This document shows positions 47,904-57,342 of a stretch of DNA of 64,000 nt, one piece after another; the stretch's first letter is position 1, and every line of letters starts with the position of its first letter. Location of the stretch: positions 1 to 64,000 of the forward strand of contig NZ_LMHU01000011.1 in the NCBI RefSeq assembly GCF_001428505.1, read 5' to 3'. The DNA comes from Terrabacter sp. Root181. GTDB lineage: Bacteria; Actinomycetota; Actinomycetes; Actinomycetales; Dermatophilaceae. The position numbers and the translations under genes are program-made. Below the pieces are notes generated by a model. That model made no database searches. It saw only the letters and a list, made by a program, of their open reading frames with translations, and was not told the origin of the DNA.

Positions 47904-49397
47904 TCACCGGGACGTGCTGCGTCGGGACACTCCGGACGAACTACCCCGGCGCGGGGGACCGTCGTAGCGTTCGGACCCGCGGTCGCTGCCCTCGCGACGC
48001 GACGAGCGCTCGTCACGGTCATCCTCCGGGCGGCGCCTGGCTGGCCGGCGCTCGTATCGGTCGTCGTCCTGCTCGTCCTCCAGCTCCTCGTCGTCCTCGT
48101 CGTCCTCGTCGTCCTCGTCGTCCTCGTCGTCCTCGTCGTCCTCGTCGTCCTCGTCGTCCTCGTCGTCGTCGCGCGGCTCGTCTTCATAGCGCCGAGCCCG
48201 ACCGTCTTCCGTACGGCCCCCGCCATGGTGCCGATGGTCGCCATCCCGGCAGTCCTGGCAGTCACACCCGCAGACGTCGTCGACATCCGGGTCCGTGCCG
48301 GGAACTTGGCGCACATAGCCCTGGATGATCTCGTCCACCGCGTTGTCTCGAATTCGACGACAACAGGCGTTCCGCTCCTCCCACCGAGCTTCGCGAACTC
48401 GCAGTTCGCCGTCCAGCGTGGCGATCGCCCGATGCCCGGCCATGGAGACCTTCATGGCCCGGCAGAGACATGAGACGTATGTTGCGACGTCCCCGAAACC
48501 CGCCCACACGTCGTCAAGGTGCCACTCGGCGACGAGCGCCCGCGCGTAGAGCCGGATGTAGTCGACCGGACCGGGGTCCGCCGTCTCGACGACCGGCATG
48601 GCCATCGCAGTCGAGCCCGTGCCGGACGGTGACTCTGCGGCGCCGGCCGCCGACTCCTCCGTGTCACTCGCGACCGCTGGCTTGGTGGGCGGCGCCGGCG
48701 CTGGAGTGGGCACCTTGCTCGGGAGGACCACCGCGAGGATCGCGTAGATCTCCTCGCGAGCGGCGGCGACCCTGGCCTGGAGCAGATCGGGCTCGAGGGC
48801 GAGCCTGGCGAAGCAATCGTCAGCCACAGACGTCAGATAGCCGAATCGCGCCACCTGCGCCTCGAGATCGTCGACCCCGCAATCATGCAGCTCGACGTCG
48901 AACGTCGACTCCACACAGCAGCATTGAACGCGGCAGCGCCGAAGTCGTCTGTGAACCCTCTGCCACGACCGCTGGAGACGCTCGATCGTGTCGCGATCGT
49001 CGACGTGGCATCGGATCTCATGCTTGGCGTCGTTGAGCTGGTCCCTGAGGTCCTCGACGACGGGAATGACCTTGTAGCGAGCTTGCCCGTAGGCGAGTCG
49101 GGCCGACTCGTACGACTGCGGAGCCGGAGCATCTTTGTGCTCGTCGGCGTACTTGGCTCTGGCCTTGTCGCCTTCCGACTGGCAGTGCATCTCGACCGAC
49201 TCGGTGTCGCAGGCATTGCATCCGCATCGCGTGAAGGCGCGATCGTCCTTCGGACTGCGCGGCAGGCAGTCGGTGCACGGCGCTTCCTCAGCGTCATTCG
49301 CGACGGAGGGGTCCGGCTGGGAAGGCGGCACTGCCGCAGCTGCGCCTCCATTCGCCTGGCCGTTCGCGGAGCTCTCAGTTTCCGGTTGTGTTGACAT
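47904..49397 (-). CDS. cysteine-rich protein with acidic repeat and Arg-rich tail
   Basis: 497 residues. Cysteine clusters occur near the N-terminus (RCGCNACDTESVEMHC), the middle (RCRVQCCCVES) and near residue 375 (CGCDCQDC), followed by HHGGGRTED. Nine 9-bp repeats (CTCGTCGTC, 48087-48167 on the plus strand) encode a DDE tract of about 27 acidic residues; the rest of the tail is Arg/Ser-rich (RRPEDDRDERSSRREGSDR). No signal or membrane segment. It is divergent from the second SARP and tail-to-tail with the first. I do not recognise it; it may be an eCIS accessory, structural component or cargo. Confidence 0.7.
   Translation of the reverse strand: MSTQPETESSANGQANGGAAAAVPPSQPDPSVANDAEEAPCTDCLPRSPKDDRAFTRCGCNACDTESVEMHCQSEGDKARAKYADEHKDAPAPQSYESARLAYGQARYKVIPVVEDLRDQLNDAKHEIRCHVDDRDTIERLQRSWQRVHRRLRRCRVQCCCVESTFDVELHDCGVDDLEAQVARFGYLTSVADDCFARLALEPDLLQARVAAAREEIYAILAVVLPSKVPTPAPAPPTKPAVASDTEESAAGAAESPSGTGSTAMAMPVVETADPGPVDYIRLYARALVAEWHLDDVWAGFGDVATYVSCLCRAMKVSMAGHRAIATLDGELRVREARWEERNACCRRIRDNAVDEIIQGYVRQVPGTDPDVDDVCGCDCQDCRDGDHRHHGGGRTEDGRARRYEDEPRDDDEDDEDDEDDEDDEDDEDDEDDEDDEELEDEQDDDRYERRPARRRPEDDRDERSSRREGSDRGSERYDGPPRRGSSSGVSRRSTSR
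48087..48167. repeat. nine tandem 9-bp repeats (CTCGTCGTC)
   Basis: Exactly nine consecutive copies of CTCGTCGTC fill 81 bases, encoding a DDE repeat on the minus strand. Such in-frame microsatellites are prone to slippage and change tract length without breaking the frame. Confidence 0.85.
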
Positions 49398-49865
49398 GGG
49401 CCCTCCTCAAGAGCGAACGCCAGAATTGTTTCCGTGCACCGTCACCGCAGCGTTGCGCCCACGAGCCCATGTGGAAGGCGCCCCGGACGGAGATCGCGGC
49501 TGTCACGCGCCGGTGACGGGCGGCCCGTCATGGTGGCTGCATGGGGCCGAGCCTCGAACCACGCGGGGTGTGCATCGTGCGTGTCACCAAGGACTCAACT
49601 GGCATGATCCTCACGATCGTCAGCCGGCTTGACGTCAGCCGGACGAGTCTGCCCGTCTAGCAGACGTGCTCAGGCGTCGATGAGAGCCTGGCCGTGGTCC
49701 GGTGCTTCCTCGACGACTTCGATCGCGGGAACCGCGCCGGCTGACAGGGCGGACGGGCCGAGCGCCGTAGCGGTTTCCACGAGTGCGGTGACGCCACCGT
49801 GACGGCCCGATGACGCCGTGGCGGCACGCTGTGGGCCTGAGTTCCGTAAGGCAGGGGGACCCACT
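49398..49865. promoter_or_regulatory. divergent spacer before second SARP
   Basis: 468 bases between the divergent cysteine-rich gene and the second SARP. It presumably holds the promoters and SARP-binding repeats for both genes; no direct-repeat heptamer set was recognised. AGGGGG at 49853-49858 precedes the SARP start. Confidence 0.35.
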
Positions 49866-50702
49866 ATGCGCGCGCAGCTGCAGCAACCGTGTCGAGGTTC
49901 GCTGATTCAGAGCAGGCTGTGTCTGCTCGGGGAGGTGCGCATCGACGTCGGCGGCTGGACCCCGCGGATTCCCGAGAGCAGCAAGCCGCTTCTTGTGCTG
50001 CTCGCCCTGCACAGCCGACAGGTCGAGCGTCGTTGGGCGGCGGGCGTCCTGTGGCCCGACGGAAATGACGAGCGTGCTGCAGGAAACCTGCGCTCGGCAA
50101 TCTGGCGGCTGCGCGGCGCGGGGCTGGACATCCTGGAGTCCACCAAGGTCAGCGTCCGACTTGCCGACCACGTCAGCGTGGACGTCGACTCGGTCGACGA
50201 ATGGGCCGGCAGCATCATGGCTGGCACGACGGGCGACAGCGATCTACGAGTCCATCCCGAGTGCGTCGAGGCACTTGACCTTCTGCCTGGCTGGTATGAG
50301 AACGACTACGTCATCATGGCGCGAGAGCGCTTGAGGCACAGGGTCCTTCACGCCTTGGAGGCATTGAGCCGCGCGCTCTCGCAGCGTGGCCGACACGACG
50401 AAGCCGTAGACGCGGCTCTGCTTGCGGCTCGGCTGGAGCCCTTCCGGGACAGCGCGCAACGGGTTCTGATCGCCGCCCATCTCGCCGAAGGGAACTGGAT
50501 CGAGGCGCAGCGCAGCTGCAGGCTCTACGTCGATCTACTCCAGTCAGAGCTCGGGATCGACGCGCCAACCGATCTTCGCGACTTCATGTGCCGGCCATGG
50601 GACTTTGCCGCGGGACCGGGCGGCGGCGCGCCGCAGCAACGGTCCGATTCCGGCGCCACCGCGGTGCGCAACGGGCACCGTGACGCTCGGGTGACGACCT
50701 GA
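49866..50702 (+). CDS. SARP-type transcriptional regulator 2
   Basis: 278 residues from ATG 49866 (AGGGGG upstream; an ATG at 49818 is less likely). Winged-helix region LLGEVRIDVGGWTPRIPESS then LWPDGNDERAAGNLRSAIWR. The BTAD domain has ARERLRHRVLHALEALSRAL and RVLIAAHLAEGNWIEAQRS. It lies immediately before the first structural eCIS gene, with only a few bases between, and therefore likely belongs to the same transcription unit or activates it. Confidence 0.85.
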   Translation: MRAQLQQPCRGSLIQSRLCLLGEVRIDVGGWTPRIPESSKPLLVLLALHSRQVERRWAAGVLWPDGNDERAAGNLRSAIWRLRGAGLDILESTKVSVRLADHVSVDVDSVDEWAGSIMAGTTGDSDLRVHPECVEALDLLPGWYENDYVIMARERLRHRVLHALEALSRALSQRGRHDEAVDAALLAARLEPFRDSAQRVLIAAHLAEGNWIEAQRSCRLYVDLLQSELGIDAPTDLRDFMCRPWDFAAGPGGGAPQQRSDSGATAVRNGHRDARVTT

Positions 50703-50709
50703 CAGGAGT

Positions 50710-51321
50710 ATGACGGCTGTGGCGAACTTCCGAAGCATCGCGGCAGTGGGCAAGAGTTTGGCGACTATGCTCAACTCACGCTTTGCACTGGTCCCGCCCG
50801 TGCCGAACGCCACGGCGAAGCTGATCCAGACCGACGATCTGGACAACGCCAAGGCCATGCTGCCGCTTCCCGTCGTCTCGATCCTGTTGTACCGGGTGGA
50901 CTTCAACAAGGCGATGAGAGCCTCGTGGTCGGGAGTCGGTGCCCTGGATGGCCGGGCGCACCTTCCCGTCGACCTGCACTACCTCATGACTGCATGGGCG
51001 GACAACGCCGAGTCGGAGCACCTCCTGCTCGGGCGCACGATGCAGATCATCGAGGAGGTCGGCGCCCTCAGCGGCCCGTTGCTGTGGCCGGACGCCGAGT
51101 GGCTGTCGGGCGAAGCCGTCCAGCTGTACCTCGAGGATGTCGCGACCGATGACCTAATGCGCACGTTCGAAAGCCTCACGTGCGACTTCCGTCTCAGCAT
51201 CCCGTACTTGGCACGCATCGTCGTGGTGTCGACCGACGAAGGCAATGCGGTGCCGGACGTCCTCACGCACATCCAGGGACTGCGACCGCACCTCGCACCA
51301 GCCGGGGCAGCAGGGCCATGA
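50710..51321 (+). CDS. eCIS tail terminator/cap protein (DUF4255, Pvc16/Afp16-like)
   Basis: 203 residues (ATG 50710; GTG 50719 has better spacing to AGGAG). Sequence has the DUF4255 pattern: MLPLPVVSILLYRVDFNKAM, then LDGRAHLPVDLHYLMTAWAD and LGRTMQIIEEVGALSG with the C-terminal FRLSIPYLARIVVVS. Family members cap the contractile tail and set tail length. First gene of the structural operon after the SARP; its stop overlaps the next start by ATGA. Confidence 0.8.
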   Translation: MTAVANFRSIAAVGKSLATMLNSRFALVPPVPNATAKLIQTDDLDNAKAMLPLPVVSILLYRVDFNKAMRASWSGVGALDGRAHLPVDLHYLMTAWADNAESEHLLLGRTMQIIEEVGALSGPLLWPDAEWLSGEAVQLYLEDVATDDLMRTFESLTCDFRLSIPYLARIVVVSTDEGNAVPDVLTHIQGLRPHLAPAGAAGP

Positions 51322-52202
51322 ACGAGGTGCTGCCAGATGTGTGGCTCGAGCGGATCGTCCGGCTCCAGGTCGGCGTGCTCCCCGTGGACGCTGTCGGCGG
51401 CGCCCGCCGTCTCACGTCCGTGGAGGTGTTCAGCGAGAACGTCCCCCGGCCACACGGCATACCGCCTGGGCGTGGACTCGCACCGGTCGCCTCGATCGGC
51501 CTGCCCCGGCTGCGCCGGACCCCATCGGGCCGGTATGCCGTGGTGTTCGGCACGCCCGCGGCGCGCGTCGGCATGGGCGTGCTCCGCGTGACCGTGCGGA
51601 TCGTCGATCGTTTCGGCATGTTCGTGCCGCGGCGACTGTCCATACCCGTGCACGACCTGGCCCGAATACTCGAGAATGAGGCGGTGGTCGAGGCCGACCC
51701 CACGCGGAGCCGGTTGGTCCGCTCCTGCCAGCCTTGGCTCTACCCGTCGTCGCGCTGCGCCTTGCCTGCCGGTGGGACGGTCGTGCGTGGACGAGTGGTG
51801 TCGGGAGCCTCCCGTGCTGCCGTTCCGTGGCCGCGTGTGTCGGCCAGCCTCGTAGGACAGCCGACACCCAGGTGGCACGGCCACGGCGACCAGAACGGCG
51901 AGTTCGTCATCGTCGTCGGAGCCGTCCCTCCCGCCGTCGTGAAGGAGCTGAGCGATCGGCTCGAGCTGCGCGTGACCGTGCGCGGCCGCCCGATGCCGGC
52001 CCCCACAGACCCGGTCGACTCACCAGCCGAGTCTCGCGACGACCCGCTCTGGCTCCTGCCGGTCGAGCGGGTGCCGTCTCAACCCGTCACCGACGACGTC
52101 CTGACCGGCGTGCGGACTCCACCCGGATACAGCCGATCGGCCGCAGCGCGGATCACGTGCCGCAGGGGCCATTTCACCGCCATGCACCAGATCGTCCTGT
52201 GA
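51318..52202 (+). CDS. uncharacterised eCIS-cluster protein
   Basis: 294 residues from ATG 51318 (ATGA overlap). Beta-rich with FGTPAARVGMGVLRVTVRIV, GMFVPRRLSIPVHDLARIL and GRPMPAPTDPVDS, and repeating Val/Arg-rich strands suggesting immunoglobulin- or carboxypeptidase-regulatory-like domains. No catalytic motif. It stands between the cap and the first sheath gene, where actinobacterial eCIS clusters often have a variable protein. Confidence 0.55.
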   Translation: MNEVLPDVWLERIVRLQVGVLPVDAVGGARRLTSVEVFSENVPRPHGIPPGRGLAPVASIGLPRLRRTPSGRYAVVFGTPAARVGMGVLRVTVRIVDRFGMFVPRRLSIPVHDLARILENEAVVEADPTRSRLVRSCQPWLYPSSRCALPAGGTVVRGRVVSGASRAAVPWPRVSASLVGQPTPRWHGHGDQNGEFVIVVGAVPPAVVKELSDRLELRVTVRGRPMPAPTDPVDSPAESRDDPLWLLPVERVPSQPVTDDVLTGVRTPPGYSRSAAARITCRRGHFTAMHQIVL

Positions 52203-52227
52203 CGATCGCAACCCGAGAGGAGACCCC

Positions 52228-54237
52228 ATGGAGTACCTCGCCCCAGGCGTCTACGTCGAGGAGGTCTCGTATCGGTCGAAGTCGATCCAGGGCGTGCCCA
52301 CATCGACGACCGGCTTCGTCGGGCTGACGCACTACGGCCCTGTGCGCTACGACGGTGGCCCGCGCAACTGCGAGCCCCGCCTCGTAACCAGTTACGCCGA
52401 GTTCGAGCGGGTGTACGGCGGGCTGACGGCGCTGCAGATCGCCGGCAACCGAGTCCCCTACCTGGCCCATGCCGCACGCGCCTTCTTCCTCAACGGCGGT
52501 CGGAGGCTCTACGTCTCGCGTGTCTTCACACCGAATGCCGGTGGCCCCGGGGGCGTCGCCTCGATGCCCGTCGCCGCGCCAACGGCCGCAGCCGGAGGCA
52601 ATCCTGCGCTGGACGGTGCCCGGCTCAGGGCGCGGTGGCCCGGCAAGGACGGCAACGTCACCGTCGAGGCCGTCGCGGTCCGGGGCGGAAACCTCGCGAA
52701 GCCCAAGCCGGCAGGGACCGCGGGCGAGACGCCGACGGCCATCGGCGACCTGGTCTCGGACGCGGCGACCCACGGGATCGTCGTCGAGCTAGTCCAGGGC
52801 GCTGGGCAGGGCCAGAGCCGCGTCCCGCCGGCGGTTCCGAGCCCTGACACGTCGCCGGCCGCGCCACAGCGGCTGCTACGCATGCTCTGGATCAGCCGCG
52901 ACCGCAAGACCGTGCAGCTGATCGACGACAGCGGCCAGCTGGACCCGGTGTCGTATCCGGCCGACACGCTGATCCTGCCGGTCACGGTCACCGTCATCGT
53001 GCACGGCGAGTACGGGCGGGTGGACACGTACCCCCGGCTGAACGTCGCTGCGGCGGCATCGGGGTCGATCGATCGCGTGCTGGGCTGGAACTCCGCGGTC
53101 GACGACGACGCCCTCATCGCGTTCGAGTTCACCGGTCTGGACGCGCAGGGAGCGACCATCGCCCGCTCGCCCGCCGTCCCACCGGATCCACCGCCGGTCG
53201 GCGGTGCGCCGCAGCCGGCCGCCTGGATCGGCAACTGGATCAAGGTCCTCCGGGCACTCGTGGGCCCGCTGGGCACACCCAAGTCGTGGACCTTGAACGG
53301 TGGCGATGACGGTGCGATGCCGGGACCGGACGACCTGAACGGGATGGACGCCGACCCTGACGACGCGACCAGGAAGGCCACCGGCCTCAAGGCGCTCGCC
53401 GAGGTCGAGGACATCGCCATCGTCGCGATGCCGGACGCGGCCGACCAGGACGAGGACGACAAGGTCTTCGTTGCGACCCAGTACCTCATCCGTCACGCCG
53501 AGGAATGCCGCTACCGGATAGCCGTGGTCGACGGGCCGAAGAGCGCGTCACTGAACAGGATCCGCAGCTTCCGCGGCAACTTCGACTCGAAGTATGCGGC
53601 GCTCTATCACCCATGGATAGAAATACTGGACCCGAACGGTCCACCAGCGCCGGGAGTGCCCACTCCTCGTCTGCTCCTGCCGCCATCCGGATTCGTCACG
53701 GGGATCTATGCGCGAAACGACATCACGCGCGGCGTATACAAGGCGCCCGCGAACGAGGTCGTCTACGGCCTCACGCGATTCGAGATGAACATCAACCAAG
53801 GGCGCAACGAGATGCTCAACCCCGAGCACATCAACGCCCTGCGCTTCTTCCCCGGGCGGGGAAACCGGGTGTGGGGTGCACGAACCTTGAGCTCGGACCC
53901 GGAGTGGCTATACGTCAGCGTGCGTCGATACTTTGCCTTCCTTGAACATTCAATCGACAAAGCCACCCAATGGGCTGTCTTCGAGCCCAACGGAGAAGCC
54001 TTGTGGCGCAACATAACCCGTACGGTGTCGGACTTCCTCGAAGTGCAATGGCGAGATGGTGCTCTCTTGGGATCCACGCCGGACGAGGCATTCTTCGTGC
54101 TTTGCGACCGCAGCAGTATGAGCCAGAACGATTTGGACAACGGGCGTCTTATCTGCCTTATCGGGGTGGCCGTGGTGAAGCCGGCCGAATTCGTCATCTT
54201 CCGCATCGGGCAGTGGACCGCTGCCGCCAAGGGATAG
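52228..54237 (+). CDS. contractile tail sheath protein 1
   Basis: 669 residues from ATG 52228. The N-terminus YLAPGVYVEEVSYRSKSIQG is the strand-exchange arm of phage and eCIS sheath proteins. The C-terminal conserved domain has GVYKAPANEVVYGLTRFEMN, then INALRFFPGRGNRVWGARTL and ISKATQW-like pairing (SIDKATQWAVFEPNGEALW). Sheath polymers contract to drive the inner tube. Length and domain order are normal; a large insertion occurs between about residues 90 and 380. The second sheath gene follows two genes later. Confidence 0.9.
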   Translation: MEYLAPGVYVEEVSYRSKSIQGVPTSTTGFVGLTHYGPVRYDGGPRNCEPRLVTSYAEFERVYGGLTALQIAGNRVPYLAHAARAFFLNGGRRLYVSRVFTPNAGGPGGVASMPVAAPTAAAGGNPALDGARLRARWPGKDGNVTVEAVAVRGGNLAKPKPAGTAGETPTAIGDLVSDAATHGIVVELVQGAGQGQSRVPPAVPSPDTSPAAPQRLLRMLWISRDRKTVQLIDDSGQLDPVSYPADTLILPVTVTVIVHGEYGRVDTYPRLNVAAAASGSIDRVLGWNSAVDDDALIAFEFTGLDAQGATIARSPAVPPDPPPVGGAPQPAAWIGNWIKVLRALVGPLGTPKSWTLNGGDDGAMPGPDDLNGMDADPDDATRKATGLKALAEVEDIAIVAMPDAADQDEDDKVFVATQYLIRHAEECRYRIAVVDGPKSASLNRIRSFRGNFDSKYAALYHPWIEILDPNGPPAPGVPTPRLLLPPSGFVTGIYARNDITRGVYKAPANEVVYGLTRFEMNINQGRNEMLNPEHINALRFFPGRGNRVWGARTLSSDPEWLYVSVRRYFAFLEHSIDKATQWAVFEPNGEALWRNITRTVSDFLEVQWRDGALLGSTPDEAFFVLCDRSSMSQNDLDNGRLICLIGVAVVKPAEFVIFRIGQWTAAAKG

Positions 54238-54249
54238 CGAGGCAGCGCA

Positions 54250-54708
54250 ATGGCCACAGAACGACTCAACCCGTACGGCGCATTCAGCTACATGGTCGAG
54301 TTCGGTGAGCCGCTGAACGGCGGCGGGCACCCGATCCAAGCCGGCTTCTCCGACGTGTCCGGGCTCGGCAACGAAGTGAACTACTCCGAGTACCGCACGG
54401 GAGTCGATGCAGAGAACACGGTGCGCAAGATTCCGAACACCTTCAAGATCGACGAGATCACCCTCAAGCGCGGTCTGATCGGGTCGACCGACATCTTCCA
54501 GTGGATCACCGACGTCCGGAACGGCGCCTACCAGCCGCGAAGCGTGACGATCGTGATGCTCGATGAAGCGCGCAACGACGTGCTGCACATCGTGCTGACA
54601 AACGCGCAGCCGAAGAAGTGGGTGGGTCCGACCCTGGCGGCCAAGGGTGGTGGCGAGGTCGCCATGGAGGAGCTCCACCTCGTCGCCGAGCGGATCGACT
54701 TCGAGTAG
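54250..54708 (+). CDS. phage-tail-like inner tube protein 1
   Basis: 152 residues. Motifs: GAFSYMVEFGEPLNGGGHPI, GFSDVSGLGNEVNYSEYRTG and LIGSTDIFQWITDVRNGAYQ, ending AMEELHLVAERIDFE. These are the Hcp/gp19-type beta-barrel of contractile-system tubes. It lies 12 bases after sheath 1 and precedes sheath 2. Confidence 0.9.
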   Translation: MATERLNPYGAFSYMVEFGEPLNGGGHPIQAGFSDVSGLGNEVNYSEYRTGVDAENTVRKIPNTFKIDEITLKRGLIGSTDIFQWITDVRNGAYQPRSVTIVMLDEARNDVLHIVLTNAQPKKWVGPTLAAKGGGEVAMEELHLVAERIDFE

Positions 54709-54716
54709 GGCCGGCC

Positions 54717-56843
54717 ATGACTCTGCCTCCCGGATTCTCCGAGTTGATGAACGAGGCCACGACGGCCTCGCCACGGCTCGGAGCCCCCGGCGTGTACTTC
54801 ACGTCGGGGCTGCCGATCGGGGCCTTGGCGCCCGAGGCGATGGATGTCGCGGCGTTCGTCGGTGTGACTGCCCGCGGGCCGGCGTGGGAGGTGACCAGCG
54901 ATCCGGACGTGGAGGAAGGAGAACCGTTTCGGGCCCGGTCGGTCGCCGTCCCCGTGACGAGCTGGGATGACTACGTCGAGCTCTTCGGCGGATTCGAGGG
55001 ACCCGGACTGCTGCCGTATGCGGTCTCCGCATACTTCGCCCAGGGCGGTGCGCTCGCTTACGTGGTTCGGGTCGTCGCATGGCAGCGTTGCCGCCCCGTC
55101 CCGGACCTCACGCCGCCCGGTTGCACCGAGCTCCGGATCGGGCCCGAGGAGGCGCAGCGCGGGGCCCAGTCCTCGGGGTGGCTTCGCGTGGCAGCGCGGA
55201 ACGAGGGGACCTGGGGAAACCACCTGTCGATGAGCGTGCGGTTCACGCGGCGCAGGTTGACCGACATCTCGGCGAGAGTCGACAGCGCCGAGGAGCTGAA
55301 GCTGCCCCCGGGGGCGCTCGTCACGCCGGGCGCGACCCTGGTGCTGACGGCCCCGAGTCCCGACCGCCAGGCGGACCCGATGAACCTCGCGCCGGCGCGC
55401 ACGGAGTACCGCACGGTCGACGAGATCCAGCGGCGGCCGCACCTCGACATGCCCGGGTCCGACCTGTCCGTGGTGCTCGAACCCCCGGTGGACCTCACCG
55501 TCGCGATGACGGTCGACGTGGTTGAGGCCGACGTCGTCGTGACCGACCTGGGCGACCCCGACCGGCCGAGGGTGGAGACGCTCCGAGCGGTGGGCTTCGA
55601 CGAGCGGCATCCCCGCTTCGTGAAGCGAGTGATCGGGGAGGAGTCCCGGCTGATCCAGTTCGTCTCGATCGAGAACACCCAGCTCGGCGATGCAGTGCGT
55701 CGAGGACGGGTCAGCTCGGAACTCGAGCAGCCCGGGGTGGACCTTTGGGACTCACTCGTGCCCGAGGACGTCTTCCAGGTCCGCGGTGCATCGCGGACAA
55801 CGGAGTCGAGATTTCAGTGGAACGAGCCGGAGGCCCACGCTGGGGTGGGAGCGATCACGCTGATCGACGACGTGGCATCGATCGTGGTTCCGGACCTCTA
55901 TGCACCCTGGGCTCGCCTGGCACCCCCGACCGTGACCGAGACCGACACCCGGCCGCCGACCTTCGCGCGCTGCACTCCACCTGATTCGCCACAGCCGCCG
56001 CCACCCGCGTCGCCGCCCGGCCTGCGCCTCGACCCGACCGACCCGGTCGATCGGGCGCACATACTCACGTTGCAGCAGGCCCTCGTGTCCTGGGCCGAGG
56101 CTGCGCAACGCGTAGTCCTGCTCGACGTCCCACCCGGGTTGACGATGGGTCAGGTGCTCGCGTGGCGCGCGCAGCTCGACTCGGGCTTCGCCGCCGCATA
56201 CCACCCCTGGCTGCGTACCCCGGCTCCGCCCAGCACGGTGCGACCGGTGCCGCCATCGGCCGTCGCTGCTGGAGTCATCGCGCGCAGCGAGCGAGCATAC
56301 GGAATCGCCCGGGGCCCCGCCAACGAGATCGGCGTCAGCATCGTCGATGTCGAGACGGCCGTCTCGCCGGCCGACCACACGACGCTGCATCGGCTCGGGG
56401 TGAACGTCTTCCTGGTGGACATCGACGGCATACGGCTCACCGCTGCCCGCACGCTCTCCTCCGACGCGCAATGGCGTCAGCTCAGCGTGCGGCGCCTGCT
56501 GCTGTCCATCGAAAGGGCCTGCCGGGCACGGCTCGCGTGGGCGGTCTTCGAGCCGAACGATTCTCGGCTGCGTGACGCTCTGCGACGACAGCTGGACAGC
56601 ATGCTGCACGCGCTGTTCGAGCAGGGCTCCTTCGCCGGGTCCACCGCCGATGAGTCGTGGTTCGTGCACATCGCCGAGCCGGATGACTCGAAGGCACAGG
56701 TCGACGCCGCTCGGGTCATCGTCGAGATCGGTGTGGCACCGGCGGAGCCGCTGGAGTTCATCATCGTCCAGGTGGCGCTGCAACCCGAAGGCGACATCAA
56801 GGTCGCGCTCAGAAGCGGAGCGGGGGTGGGCGTCGGTGCCTGA
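54717..56843 (+). CDS. contractile tail sheath protein 2
   Basis: 708 residues from ATG 54717. N-terminal arm with LGAPGVYFTSGLPIGALAPE and AAFVGVTARGP; variable middle with Pro-rich linker; conserved C-terminal domain with ERAYGIARGPANEIGVSIVD, LGVNVFLVDIDGIRLTAART and ACRARLAWAVFEPNDSRLRD. Homologous in plan to the first sheath but clearly divergent. Its stop overlaps the GTG start of the second tube gene by 8 bases. Confidence 0.9.
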   Translation: MTLPPGFSELMNEATTASPRLGAPGVYFTSGLPIGALAPEAMDVAAFVGVTARGPAWEVTSDPDVEEGEPFRARSVAVPVTSWDDYVELFGGFEGPGLLPYAVSAYFAQGGALAYVVRVVAWQRCRPVPDLTPPGCTELRIGPEEAQRGAQSSGWLRVAARNEGTWGNHLSMSVRFTRRRLTDISARVDSAEELKLPPGALVTPGATLVLTAPSPDRQADPMNLAPARTEYRTVDEIQRRPHLDMPGSDLSVVLEPPVDLTVAMTVDVVEADVVVTDLGDPDRPRVETLRAVGFDERHPRFVKRVIGEESRLIQFVSIENTQLGDAVRRGRVSSELEQPGVDLWDSLVPEDVFQVRGASRTTESRFQWNEPEAHAGVGAITLIDDVASIVVPDLYAPWARLAPPTVTETDTRPPTFARCTPPDSPQPPPPASPPGLRLDPTDPVDRAHILTLQQALVSWAEAAQRVVLLDVPPGLTMGQVLAWRAQLDSGFAAAYHPWLRTPAPPSTVRPVPPSAVAAGVIARSERAYGIARGPANEIGVSIVDVETAVSPADHTTLHRLGVNVFLVDIDGIRLTAARTLSSDAQWRQLSVRRLLLSIERACRARLAWAVFEPNDSRLRDALRRQLDSMLHALFEQGSFAGSTADESWFVHIAEPDDSKAQVDAARVIVEIGVAPAEPLEFIIVQVALQPEGDIKVALRSGAGVGVGA

Positions 56844-57342
56844 CCTTCTCGCTCGGACCTTTCAGTTCAGGGTCACCCTCACGCAGTCACCGGCGGTCCC
56901 ACCCGTCGGCGGGACGGATCAACCCTCGCAGTCCGGTGTGTTCACCGACGGGGCGTTCGCGGAGTGCACCGGCCTCGACATGGAGATGGACGTCGGTGAG
57001 TACGTCGAGGGCGGTCGCAACAACGGAATCCTCCAACACCTTGGCCGCACCAAGACGTCGCGGATCACGCTTCGCCGCGGCATGCTCTTCCCGATCGGCG
57101 GCAGGGTCAATGCCGAGCTGTGGCAGTGGTTCCAGGACGTCGTCGACGGAGTCCGGCCGTTGCGACGCTACGACGGCACGATCAGCATCCTCGACGACGG
57201 TGACCGGGCGGTCGCGACCTGGAGGTTCGTCCGCGGACTGCCTGCGAAGCTCGTCGGTCCCCAACTGAACGCCGCCACCGGAGCGGTTGCCATCGAAGAG
57301 CTCCAGATCGCCCATGAAGGACTCCGCTGGGAGGCCCGATGA
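56836..57342 (+). CDS. phage-tail-like inner tube protein 2
   Basis: 168 residues from GTG 56836. Contains FQFRVTLTQSPAVPPVGGTD, FAECTGLDMEMDVGEYVEGG and LWQWFQDVVDGVRPLRRYDG, ending with IEELQIAHEGLRWEAR. It is the same gp19-type fold as tube 1 with a longer N-terminus. Probably an initiator or distal tube ring, as assumed for paired tubes in eCIS; function inferred. Confidence 0.85.
   Translation: MPDLLARTFQFRVTLTQSPAVPPVGGTDQPSQSGVFTDGAFAECTGLDMEMDVGEYVEGGRNNGILQHLGRTKTSRITLRRGMLFPIGGRVNAELWQWFQDVVDGVRPLRRYDGTISILDDGDRAVATWRFVRGLPAKLVGPQLNAATGAVAIEELQIAHEGLRWEAR

Noticed and set aside
48060-48175. CRISPR-like short repeats
   Set aside because: The repeat unit is 9 bp with no spacers and is in frame within a coding region; it is a coding microsatellite.
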